Shown piece by piece: positions 1-10,400 of a stretch of DNA of 64,000 nt. This DNA is from Thermothelomyces thermophilus ATCC 42464 (taxonomy: Eukaryota > Ascomycota > Sordariomycetes > Sordariales > Chaetomiaceae). Position 1 is the stretch's first letter, and each line of letters begins with the position of its first letter. The position numbers were made by a program, and so were the translations under genes. Under the pieces are notes generated by a model. The model was not told where the DNA came from. It was given only the letters and a program-made list of their open reading frames with translations, and searched no databases. The stretch lies in contig NC_016477.1 in NCBI RefSeq assembly GCF_000226095.1, positions 3,100,001-3,164,000 on the forward strand, written 5' to 3'.

Positions 1-2234
1 GAAACAACGCCACCGTTATTTAAGGAACGAATAGACGGAACGCTACATTATAAAACGTAGATACCTATAGAAGACGATCTACTCGACTCGTTCCTAGAAT
101 GTTATATAATCTTTCGAGAAGAAAGGATTAACGAGGCATAGTATCAAGTAATACCCGGACTAGTAGTACCTGATGAAGTAAAAGAAAAAGACGGGAAACT
201 CTGGTACCGAGGTAAAGCGTATATCTACAATAAAGATCAATAGCTGCGAATGATTCGAGAACTCTATAAGTCGAAACTCGGAGGATACAAAGGAGTTACG
301 AAGACTGTCGTACAAGTTAAGAAACACTACGACTTTCCATAGTTAACGACACAAGTTAAGGAAGTCGTACAGAGCTATAATATCTGTAATCGAAGCAAAA
401 CGGCGCGATACAAGCCGTATAGGCTACTTCAGCTACTACTAATAGCCGACAAACTATAGAGTTTAGTTATGATAGACTTTATTATAAAGCTACCAGAATC
501 TAAGGACACGGCTATAGGGGTAATCTACGATAGTATTCTTACTATAGTAGATCGCCTGACTAAATGGATATACTTCTTTCCCTATAAGGAGTCCTAGATA
601 GCTAAACAGCTAGTAAATATAATCTATTGGCAAGTCGCATCAGTGTACGCTTAGCCACAGGAATAGATTACCGACAGAGATACCAAGTTCGCATTAAAGT
701 TCTGGCAAGCGTTAATGTAACGATTAGGCATTAATAGCAAGCTATTAACGGCATATCACCTACAGACTGACAGACAAACGGAGTAACTAAACTAAGTTAT
801 TAAGTAGTACCTCTGCTCTTACATTAACTATTAGTAAGACGACTAGGTCATGCTATTACTAATGGTATAACTCGCTTATAATATGATGCCAACGGAAACG
901 ACTAAAGTTATACCGTTCTTCGCGAACTATAGATATAAAGTAGACCTTAGGCAAGGACTAGAGGTTATAGTGCCGAGAGCAGTAGTCAAAGCAAAACAAA
1001 TGTACGTACTATACGAGAAGCTTAAAAACGAACTTGAGTTTGTCAGAACTAGAATAAAGAACTACTACGACAAACATAGGCTCGAGGGACCTCGCCTAGA
1101 GAGGGGAGACAAAGTCTATCTGGTTATACAAAACTTATGAACCAAATGACTAAGCACGAAGCTAGACTTTAAGAAGGTCAGACCCTTTATTATTAAAGAA
1201 CGAATTTCGACATCTAACTATCGACTATCGTTACTATTATCTATACGACTATAGATAGATGTTTTTTATATTTCACTTCTCGAACTAGTACTAAAAAACG
1301 CCAAGGTTGCTACGTATACCGAAGTAAAGGACAAAGAGAAAGAATAGGACGTCGAAGAAATTCTAGATTTATATATTATTAATGGGGAACTATAGTACCT
1401 AGTTAAGTAGCTCGATTTCGGACCGGAAGATAACTCATAGGAACTAGTCAAGAATTTGAACTGCCTTAAGAAACTAGAATAGTTCTATCGCCAGAACCCG
1501 GATCGACTATAGGCACTAGCTCGGACAAAATGGCCAAGTCGGCCTCCGACAAATCTAGGCCTAAAGAGGACTAGTCAAACGGGATGCTAGCACCCTAGGA
1601 CTGTATATTACTAATGACACGTGCCTTGGAATCCTGTAACCTCCGTTCTTCTGCCTCTATTTCCTCTAGAGACTATATGCCTCGACGAAAAAGCTCGGAA
1701 CCCTGCTTCTTTAAGAAACGTTTCTAGTGACAAAGATAAGCTAATCGACCGATAGCCGTCTAAAGTTAAGTTTGAAGAACGAAAAGGGCCTCTTTAGTAT
1801 TAGCCTCTTCTTATTCTATACGTTTTTATTTAGATATAATCTTTATCATTATAAAAAGATTAGCTACAAATATCAAGGTAATAACTAGGCCATGAACAAG
1901 CAGACGTTATATCGGAACTATCGTAAGAACGACCCCGACATATACACTCGCTATAGCAAGAAGAGCCTAACGCTATACGACAAGCCAAGTTCCGCTTGAA
2001 ACACTACGAACACGGTATAACGTCTACGCTAGAGGAATCAATAAAAGAAAAAAGCGCGGCGTGCTGTTAGGATTTCGAAGATCGGCGCTTAGAGATATAA
2101 TCTACTATCTTGTTAGCTACTAGCAGTGTAGAAAAAGGGGAAAACTGCGAGGTATACGTAGAAAAGGATATTGGCGCTATTTAAAACGACCTAAAGAGGG
2201 CTTTCGGGTCGAAAGCCTCAGAGGGAGGGTATCG
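1..2234 (+). mobile_element. Ty3/gypsy chromovirus copy A, internal part (left end off window), RIP-degraded
   Basis: Translation of the plus strand through many stops gives the 3' half of a gypsy polyprotein. An H2C2-type integrase zinc-finger region lies at about 240-420. The integrase core follows at about 460-860, with recognisable VDRLTKW, TDRDTKF and LQTDRQTE-like motifs. A C-terminal domain is still open at 883-1140, and a chromodomain lies at about 1345-1470 (DVEEILD, YLVK, GPEDNS). Stops are almost all TAG, replacing Gln (CAG) or Trp (TGG), including two stops where conserved chromodomain tryptophans are expected. That is the expected result of RIP acting on CpA on both strands. The element reads rightward into the LTR at 2235. 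Reverse transcriptase and gag are not in the window. It is non-coding today. The family call is firm; domain edges are approximate. Confidence 0.88.
1560..2190 (-). pseudogene. Antisense accessory ORF of gypsy copy A, Zn2Cys6-like, degraded
   Basis: Between the chromodomain and the LTR the sense strand shows no pol homology, but the minus strand reads as a damaged protein-like frame. At about 2028-1920 it gives Cys-x2-Cys-x6-Cys-x8-Tyr-x2-Cys-x6-Tyr, with a TAG inside the first pair. If the two Tyr codons (TAT and TAC) are RIP products of TGT and TGC, the spacing is that of a fungal Zn2Cys6 binuclear cluster. A charged stretch and a second Arg/Glu-rich segment follow toward 1560. Copies B and D carry a frame in the same place and orientation but with a more diverged sequence. 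Function is unknown; a DNA-binding regulator is an inference from the cysteine spacing alone. The frame edges are approximate. Confidence 0.5.
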
Positions 2235-2661
2235 TGTCACGGAAATATACATGTAGCTGCTGCCTAGGCCACTGACATAAACGGGCCAATCAAGCCAAAG
2301 AATGATAGACCAATTAGGACAGGATCACACTTAGCAAGAAATGATCCTAGCAGAGGATCACTGGCTCACGACGTGAGCCAGGTAAGCTAGTACGGAGGAT
2401 CACTACGACCGCTAGTGATCCTAGGATTATATATATATATAGATAGTCACTCGTTATAGTAGACTCTAGGAGTTTACTAGTGGTAACAATCACAATCATA
2501 GTACTCCTACCAAGCATTGCTAACTACTGTAAGAGACAACTCTAAGTGTTGTTATAAACCCTTTGGCTTCACCGAATCCCTTAGACGACCTGCCTGCCTG
2601 TCCCGCTCAATCTACCTTCGTCTGAACCCTTTTAGAAGAAGTCTGAGCTAGGTTCGTTACA
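2235..2661 (+). repeat. 3' LTR of gypsy copy A
   Basis: The LTR starts TGTCACG and ends GGTTCGTTACA (GGTTCGTCACA in the less mutated copy). It shares long blocks with the LTRs at 5295-5752, 9275-9692, 16405-16822 and 17656-18107, for example the stretch with TTGTTATAAACCCTTTGGC followed by CACCGAATCCC. Length is 427 bp. It is followed directly by the middle of the RNase H region of copy B, so A appears to have inserted into B. The matching left duplication would lie outside the window. Confidence 0.85.
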
Positions 2662-5294
2662 TTAAGGTAGAAACGGACGCTTTAGACTACGCTATTAGAG
2701 GACAATTAGGATAATAAGATAGACAAGGAAAGCTATATTCTATAGCCTTCTTTTTAAAGAAGCTCGATAGACTATATCTTAATTATCCGATCTATAACAA
2801 GGAACTATTTACGATTATCAAAGCTTTTAAGGAATAATAACTATACCTTAGTAGTACGATTAAACTAGTATAAGTATATATAGATTACAAGAACTTACGA
2901 TACTTTACGACGATAAAGGAGCTTAACGGATGACAAATACGATAGGCAAAATTCCTTATAGAATTTAACTTTAAGATCTACTATAAGAAGGGTAAAGAGA
3001 ACATATAAGCAGATATCTTAAGCCGACGAACGGATTATATAGAAGGACGAATAGAAATAATACTACTATTGTTTAAGGAACAAACAGACGGAACGCTATA
3101 TTATAAAACGTAGATACCTATAGAAGATGATCTACTTAACTCGTTCCTAGAGTGTTACGCAATCTTTCGAGAAGAAAGGATTAACGAGATATAGTATTAA
3201 GCAGCACCTAGACTACTAGTACCTAACGGAGTAGAAGAAAGAGATAGGAAACTCTAGTACCAAGGTAAAGTATATATCTACAATAGGGATTAATAGCTAC
3301 GAATGATTTGGGAACTCCATAAGTCGAAACTTAGAAGATATAAAAGAGTTACGAAGACTATTATATAAGTTAGGAAATACTATAACTTTCTATAGTTAAT
3401 GGTATAAGTTAAGGAAGTCATATAGAACTACGATATTTGTAATCGAAGTAAAATGGCATAATATAAGCCGTATAGGCTACTTTAGCCACTGCTAATAGCT
3501 AATAAACTATAGAGTTTAGTTATAATAAACTTTATTACAAAGCTACTAGAATCTAAGGATATAGTTATAGGAGTGACCTATAATAGTATTCTTACTATAG
3601 TAGATCGCCTAACTAAATAGGTATACTTCTTTCCCTATAAGGAGTCCTAGATAGCAGAATAGTTAACAGACGTAATCTATTAGCAAGTTATATTAGTATA
3701 TGCTTAGCTATAAGAATAGATTACCGATAAAGACACCAAGTTCGCGTCGAAGTTCTGGCAAGCATTAATGTAACGATTAGGCGTTAATAGCAAGCTATTA
3801 ACGGCATATTACCTATAGATTGACGGACAAATAGAGCGACTAAACCAAGTTATCGAGCAATATCTCTGTTCTTACGTTAACTACTAGCAAGATAACTAGG
3901 TCATGCTATTACTAATAGTATAACTCGCTTATAATATAACGCTAACGGAAACGACTAAAGTTACACCGTTCTTCGTAAACTATAAATATAAAGTAGACCT
4001 TAGGCAAGGACTAGAGGTTATAGTGCTAAGAGTAGCAGTCAAAGTAGAACAAATGTATATACTATATAAAAAGCTTAAAAAGGATCTCGAGTTTGTTAAG
4101 ACTAGAATAAAGAACTACTACGATAAATATAGGCTCGAAGGACCTTGCCTAGAGAGGGGAGACAAAGTCTACCTAATTATATAAAACTTATAAACCAAAC
4201 GACTAAGCATAAAGCTAGACTTTAAGAAGGTCAGACCCTTTATTATCAAAAAACGAATTTCGATATCTAACTACTAACTATTATTACTATTATCTATATA
4301 ACTATAGACGAATGTTTTTTATATTTCACTTCTCGAACTAGTACCAAAGAACGCTAAGGTTACTATATATATCGAAGCAAAGGATAAAGAGAAAGAATAG
4401 GACGTTGAAGGGATTCTAGATTTATATATTATTAATAGAGAACTATAGTACCTAGTTAAATAGCTTAATTTTAGACTAAAAAATAACTTATAGGAACCTA
4501 TTAAGAACCTAAATTACCTTAAGAAACTAAAGTAATTTTACTAGTAGAATCCTAACCGGCTATAAAAACCGGCTTTAAAGCCTATTCCCCGATAGAAAAA
4601 GAGGGGAACCTGCTAGAATTAGGACTAGGATCTAACCCGATCAACTTCTAATCAAGTATATCAAAAGCACCTAACGCCTAAGCCTAACCCGTGAGGGTCT
4701 ACGTCTCCGATATCGGCAGAGGAGTATCTAGCTCTTCCTCCTCCTCTAGACGAGCTATATTACGACGAAAAACTTCGGTACTATAATCGTATAGGGATTG
4801 CTATAAATGACGTAATTGACTTAAATGGCTTAATGTCTAAGCAAGTAACGCCTTGGTCTTAGTAATCTCCCTTAAAACCTTCTCTTGCTCTGACAAATTC
4901 GAAAGGACTAAGATAATTAGTAACCTAAGACTACGAAGAAAAATAATAAAGAACTTATAGATATCTATAACGTTTAGATTACTATACTTTTTACCTATAT
5001 AAATATAGTTTTAATATTTATTTAAACCCTCTATTATTATATAATACTTTTATAGCTTCGTATTCTAATAACGCTTGTAAGGTATAGTGACTTTGTAACC
5101 CTCTTACTTAATCTTAATTGTAATAGCGTGTTATTCGCGTTTAAAATTACGACGATTCCTAGGAATATAATTAGCTATAGCAAAAGGAAGTTAACAGAAG
5201 AAAGACGTTACCTACTAGGAAAAGGGGGTATTAGTAGTACTTAAAACAAGTCATAAGAAGCTTTTAGGTCAAAAGCCCTAAAGAGAGGGCATTA
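2662..5294 (+). mobile_element. Ty3/gypsy chromovirus copy B, RNase H to 3' end, RIP-degraded
   Basis: The plus strand starts inside an RNase H domain (VETDALDYAI, then a YNKELFTIIKAFKE-like segment, IDYKNLRYFTT, ADILSRRTDY up to about 3040). It continues through the integrase zinc finger (about 3290-3460), the integrase core (about 3520-3910), the C-terminal domain (to about 4190) and a chromodomain (about 4380-4560). It is homologous along its whole length to copies A and D, and more heavily mutated than A: TA-rich, with frequent TAG stops. The upstream part of pol is missing because copy A sits at its left edge. The element ends in the LTR at 5295-5752. Confidence 0.87.
4590..5270 (-). pseudogene. 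Antisense accessory ORF of gypsy copy B, degraded
   Basis: The minus strand here is colinear with the antisense frame of copy D (about 9790-10400 on plus). It has the same order: a basic N-terminal region, a Tyr-x2-Tyr pair followed by further Tyr residues where copy A has Cys, then a leucine-rich, probably helical stretch, then a run of Glu encoded by GAG/GAA repeats near 4735-4750. It is the same reading frame as in D but carries more stops. No function can be assigned beyond the Zn-cluster-like spacing described for copy A. Confidence 0.45.
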
Positions 5295-5752
5295 TATTAT
5301 AAGCTAACTATATACCGCGACCCGGTAGGGTATAGTAGGCTAAAGAAGCCACTAATCAAGAAGGGTATAAAGCGAGGCTGACATAGGATCGCTAGGGAGC
5401 ACGGGCTACCACGGGCGAATAATTGCCAAAAAGGGAAAGATAGCGGAGGATAGCTAGCTACTGAAGGCGATCTAAGGACAGGATAGAAGGAGACTATAAG
5501 CGATCGACAGAAGTATATATACATATAAATAGTCACTCGTTATGGTAGACTCTAGGAGTTCACTAGTGATAGCAACCCTTATAATCACAGTACTTATACC
5601 AAGCATCGTTGTTGACTACTGTGAGGGACAACTCTAGTGTTGTTATAAACCCTTTGGCTTCACCGAATCCCTTAGACGACCTGCCTGCTTATCCTGCTTA
5701 ATCTACCTTTGTCTAGACCTTTTTAGAAGAAGTCTAAGTTAGGTTCGTTATA
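5295..5752 (+). repeat. 3' LTR of gypsy copy B (458 bp)
   Basis: This is homologous to the other gypsy LTRs. Its start TATTAT aligns with TGTCAC and its end GGTTCGTTATA with GGTTCGTCACA; all of these changes are C-to-T or G-to-A. Like the solo LTR at 17656-18107, it carries an extra segment of about 30 bp (around the words ATAATCACAGTACTTATACC) that the LTRs of copy D lack. It abuts the start of the copia element C. Confidence 0.85.
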
Positions 5753-8700
5753 AAACCTTATTAGGGGGATTATCTAGGTGCTTTACTCTATACTTATACT
5801 ATCTGTTGTAATGCTCTATATAATAGTTACTATGTAATATATAACTAGTCTTGACGTAGCTAAGCGTTTAAGAGTTAATCTATAGCGCTAGATTTGTGAC
5901 TTTAATGTCGCCTTCTAGCAAGCTATCTAATATAATATCCTAGAAGTATAGGGTATATAAGGACTTTACGCCTTTCTTAACGCTATCGCTATATATATCC
6001 TATTAACCTAGGTAATAAATAAGAGGATAGAAATCGAGCTCGCTAATGGTATAGGATAGCCACTTCTAGAGCTTAGTACCCTCGTTATAATAGCCGAGAT
6101 CCTAATTAATAATGATATGTAACCTAGAGTCTCTCGGAAGTATAGAATACTCTCGACAACTTATATACTAATACTTCCTATAGCTTAGAAGAGCAGTAAG
6201 GAGAGAGGTAGAGACTCGTGTAGAGACTCTTATAGCGGTTAGCAACGTAATATAAGATGTCTCTATAAGCGTCTAAGATATCTATAGGATCTAATAGACT
6301 GCTACACCGTTAATATAGTAACGAGTAACGCTCGTACCTTTCTAACAAGGAGTATAAGAGGATTTACTAGAAGCTTGACAAGCTAAAGTAGGCTAGATTG
6401 AAAAATTAACTTATCGCTAAGTAGGGGGAGCTATCCTATTCTAGGTAGTCAGGGGCAGGATACCCTAGTTCCCTTAATACGTTAATTATTAGCCCTTAAC
6501 TACTTAGTAAGCTCTTAACTTACTATAGGGCATTTAGTATAGTTACTCTATAGCGTTATCCTCTTTTAGAAAGTACTCTATTAGACTTATATAGTATGAC
6601 CTACTTAGTTAACGATAAGAAGTTCCTTTTACTAGGGACGTTTGTTAAGGTAGAAAATCTTAAGTTTGTCAAAGTAGGTATAATAACCTTTTCTATTAGT
6701 AGGAGGGGTACTTAGGTAATTGAGAACGTTCTAAATAGACTATATCGACTACGTACTAAGAGCCTAATACTTAAGGATATTACTATCGTCGAAGGATTCT
6801 ATATTAATATTATCTTAGAAGCTCTATTACTTAAGGCAGGCGTTTGATACTATAGCTTAGATTATTTACTACGTTTCGGAACATTAGAAAATAACATTAT
6901 CCTTCGGAAGTTAGAATATAGGTATAATCTTACCTTCCTCGAATATAAGCTACTTTCCTACTACTTAAGCTTCCTAGACTATGTCTTAATTAGTAAAGCA
7001 GGTATTATAAACGTTTATATATCCTTATAGAACGTATTTACTATATATAGTGGAAAGTCCTAGATATAAGCGTCACCTACTATAAGAGAGGATACTAAGG
7101 ATCTTTAGTACTTAAGAGCTAGCTACCTTAGACTAGAAGCGTTAAAAGCGCTTATTAATAACGCTAGAAACGTCTATATTAAGGGGACAGCGCGTATTAA
7201 GTACAAGAGCTATACTCGTACTTATATAAGCAAGGTTATCTCTAGGAAAACACTACCTAAATAGAAGTCGGCATACCTATTCTAGTAAGTAGCCTAGGAT
7301 CTATTTGACTATTCTAAAGCGATTAATAAATCGTAATAACTACTTATAATTATTAACGAGTATAGTAGGAAGCTCTTCCCTTTCCTCTTAATAATAAAGT
7401 CATTAGATTAGATTATAGGAGTTATCTAGAATTTCGAGAACTAGGTAAGACGCTAATATAGGCTCGCTATCTACAAGATTAAGTAGGATAACGATACTAT
7501 GACAATTAGTTTAGCAGGGCGCGTACCGACACGTTACCAGACTTAGGCTATAGAAAGCGGTATTGATCTTAAACTCTTACCTTCGTATACCTATAAGCCT
7601 AACAGACTAGTAGAGCAAGTAAGGTAAGAGCTAATCTTATACTTAATTAAGATGCTTAATAGCGTAAATCTACCTACGAAGCTCTAGTTAGAAAGCGTAT
7701 AAGCGGTAGCGTACTTATATACGATAAGCCTAAGCTATACTTACTCGTTTAGAACTCCTAACGAAGTGCTTTATAGCTAGTTTAAATAGTATTTTTGTTA
7801 ATACGAATCTAGCTTAACAATTATATGAACTAGCGACTTATACCTAGACTAGAGTAGCATCTTTATATATAGATACTAGGTATATATTCTCTATAAGGAT
7901 AGGGAAGCTAAGTAATATATAAAGGACTTTAAGATACTACTATATAGGCTAACAAGGTATCTTATAGGATATCACGTATCTAATATCTATTGCATTTAGA
8001 TACCTAAGCTCGACAAGGTTATTATAACTTGTAATATTCGCTTTAATAAGAAGACTTTCTACTATCTAGGCAAAGAGTAACCGATAGAGTCGTCACTAGT
8101 AGTAGCAAGCCAGGAAGTCAATTAGTTCGATCTTAGCAAAGATTCCTAGGATACCGACTTTCTCTAGGAAGCGTTATAATAGACCTAATAACTAGTAAAA
8201 GACTCTATTACAGTGGCTTAGCTACCTCTATCGTAAGAGAGTCTAGTAGTAGACTAACCTCTCTAATAGGGTTAAGACTTAGGGGTAAGGAAGCTCTCTG
8301 ACACGTAGCCTATAAGCGAGCAATTAATTCTAGAGACTCTTATAGCAGAGACGTAAGTAATAGACGAACTTACCAAATAGATAGAGAGCTTTAGAGGACT
8401 CTTGACCCCTGAATATATGCCTAAGCCCTCGGTGACTTGCCTTACGCTAGCTAGTAAAGGGGATATCTACTAGGAAGTAGGAAGGTTTGAATTAGGGCCT
8501 TCCTAGTCGTTAGCTGGCTAACTAGATGCTAGGGAGAGTAGGGGAGCCGTTGAATCTGACGGAGGAATACCTTCTATAGAAGAATCTAGCGTACGTAATA
8601 AGTAGATAGAAGAGCTAGGAGCTAGGGGCGGTACTACTGATATATCGTACCTAGCTAGGCTAGAAGAGTAGAGCGTTAAGCGAAGTCTAGATTAGCTAAC

Positions 8701-9274
8701 GTATCCTTTAGAAGGTAGAAGTAAAGGAAAAGCTATTTAGCAACCTCCTATAAGGAAAGGCAGAGGCAAGAGGAGGGCTTATAAGCCTAGGGACCCTATC
8801 TAGTTAAGCGAAAGGCTATAAAATAAGGAGAGGGTTAATTATTATTACTCCTTTATCTATATAACTAAGGAATACTAGCGATAGTTCTATAAGACTTACC
8901 TACCTAATTAATAGAAAGCTTATCTAGAGGACTAGAGTATAAGAATAATATATATAGTGTTTGCTACTACTATACGATAGAAGGATACTATATGCCTTAA
9001 AGCAGCCTTAAATAAGCTACATTAATATATTAACGATCTTACTTATGTTTCTACTAACTAGAGAGACCTATATAATTACTTATTAGAATAATAGTTCAAA
9101 GATGTAGCTTACAAGAAAATATATAACTTAGAGAGTAAAGGAATATAGAAGATCGTACTATACAAGCAGGCAAAAGTATAACCTATCCTATTAAAATAGG
9201 TCTTCGTATATAAGTTTGATAAGGACGGTTTCTTAGAGAAGTACAAGGTAAGGATCTATATATAAGGAGATCTA
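5753..9274 (+). mobile_element. Ty1/copia element C, part 1 (gag, protease, integrase, start of RT), RIP-degraded
   Basis: The plus-strand frame, read through stops, shows the copia domain order. A gag-like region lies at about 5.8-6.5 kb. An aspartic protease region follows near 6.6-7.0 kb (segments such as GFYINI and EYKLLSYYLSFLDYV). The integrase lies at about 7.1-8.0 kb (IDEYSGKLF, then IKQDN in the core). A low-homology linker precedes the start of reverse transcriptase near 8.9-9.27 kb (KFDKDGFLEKYK). The RT is cut by insertion of gypsy element D after the bases ATCTA and resumes at 16823. No copia LTR is evident at the left end, where the LTR of gypsy copy B adjoins. Confidence 0.82.
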
Positions 9275-9692
9275 TATGACGAACCTAACTCAGACTTCTT
9301 CTAAAAGGGTTCAGACGAAGGTGAATTAAGTGGGACAAGCGTACAGGTCGTCTAAGGGATTCGGTGAAGCCAAAGGGTTTATAACAACACTAGAGTTGTC
9401 TCCTATAGAAGTTGCTATCACTGGTGAACTCCCGGAGTCCACTATAGCGAGTGACTATCTACATGTATATATACTTCTGTCGATCGCTTATGGTCCCCTT
9501 CTATCCTGTCCTTGGATTGCCTTTGGTAGCTAGCTATCCTCCGCTATCTTTCCCCTTTTGGCAATCGTTCGCTCGTAGTAGCTAGCGCTCCCTAGCGATC
9601 CTATGTTAGCCTCGCTTCGTGCCCTTCTTGATTGGTAGCTCATTTAGCCTCCTGTACCCTACCAGGTCGCGGTATATAATTAGCTTGTGATA
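9275..9692 (-). repeat. 3' LTR of gypsy copy D
   Basis: In window orientation it runs from TATGACGAACC to GTGATA. Aligned by eye with the other LTR of the same element (16405-16822) it has the same length, and all differences I can see are C/T or G/A transitions, so the two ends have diverged by RIP rather than by ordinary substitution. It is preceded by the target duplication ATCTA at 9270-9274. Confidence 0.92.
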
Positions 9693-9789
9693 CGATGCCC
9701 CCTCTTTAGGGCTTTCGACCCGAAAGCTTCTTATGACTTGTTTTAAATACTATTAATACCCCCTTTTCTTCTCCCTATAGGTAATGTCC

Positions 9790-10400
9790 CTCTTCCGCTA
9801 GCTTCCTTCTATTATAGCTGATTATGTTCCTAGGAACTGTCGTAATCTTAAGCGTAAATGATACGCTATTACGATTAAGATTAAGCGAGAGGGTTATAAG
9901 GTCACTATACCTTATAAGCGTTATTAGAATACGAAGCTATAAAAGCGTTATATAATAATAGAGGGTTTAAATAAATATTAGAACTATATTTATATAGGTA
10001 AGAAATATAGTAGCCCAAACGTTATAGATATCTATAGGTTCCTTACTATTTCCCTTTATAGTTCTAGGTTACTAACTATCTTAGTCCTTTCGAATTTGTC
10101 AGAGTAGGAGAAGGTTTCGAAAGAGATTACTAAGACTAAAGCGCTTCTTACTTAGATACTAAGCCGTTTAAGTCGATTATATCGTTTGTAGCAATCCTTA
10201 CGCGATCGTGGTACCGAGGTTTTTTGTCGTAGCGTAGCTTGTCTAGAGGAGGAGGAAGAGCTAGATACTCCTCTGCTAATATCGGAGACGCAGACCCTTA
10301 CGGGTTAGGCTTAGGCGTTAGGTACTTTTGACGTGCTTGATTGGGAGTTAATTAGGTTAGATCCTAGTCCTAATTTTGGTAGGTTCCCCTCTTTTTCTAT
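9790..10400 (+). pseudogene. Antisense accessory ORF of gypsy copy D (zinc-cluster-like), degraded
   Basis: On the strand opposite to gag-pol, between the 3' LTR and the chromodomain, a long frame can be followed through a few TAG stops: a basic segment (RNCRNLKRK, then ITIKIKREGYKVT), then Tyr-x2-Tyr-x8-Tyr-x8-Tyr-x2-Tyr-x6-Tyr at about 9909-10000, then a helical leucine/serine stretch, then an acidic run (EEEEELDTP) near 10240-10275. The Tyr codons are TAT or TAC, one transition away from Cys. The placement matches the antisense frames of copies A and B. It could be an intact regulatory protein in undamaged family members. That is inference; the frame itself is seen. Confidence 0.55.

Noticed and set aside
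883-1140. 85-codon open frame, and its 96-codon counterpart at 10799-11089
   Set aside because: Both are surviving open pieces of the gypsy integrase C-terminal region, not independent genes.
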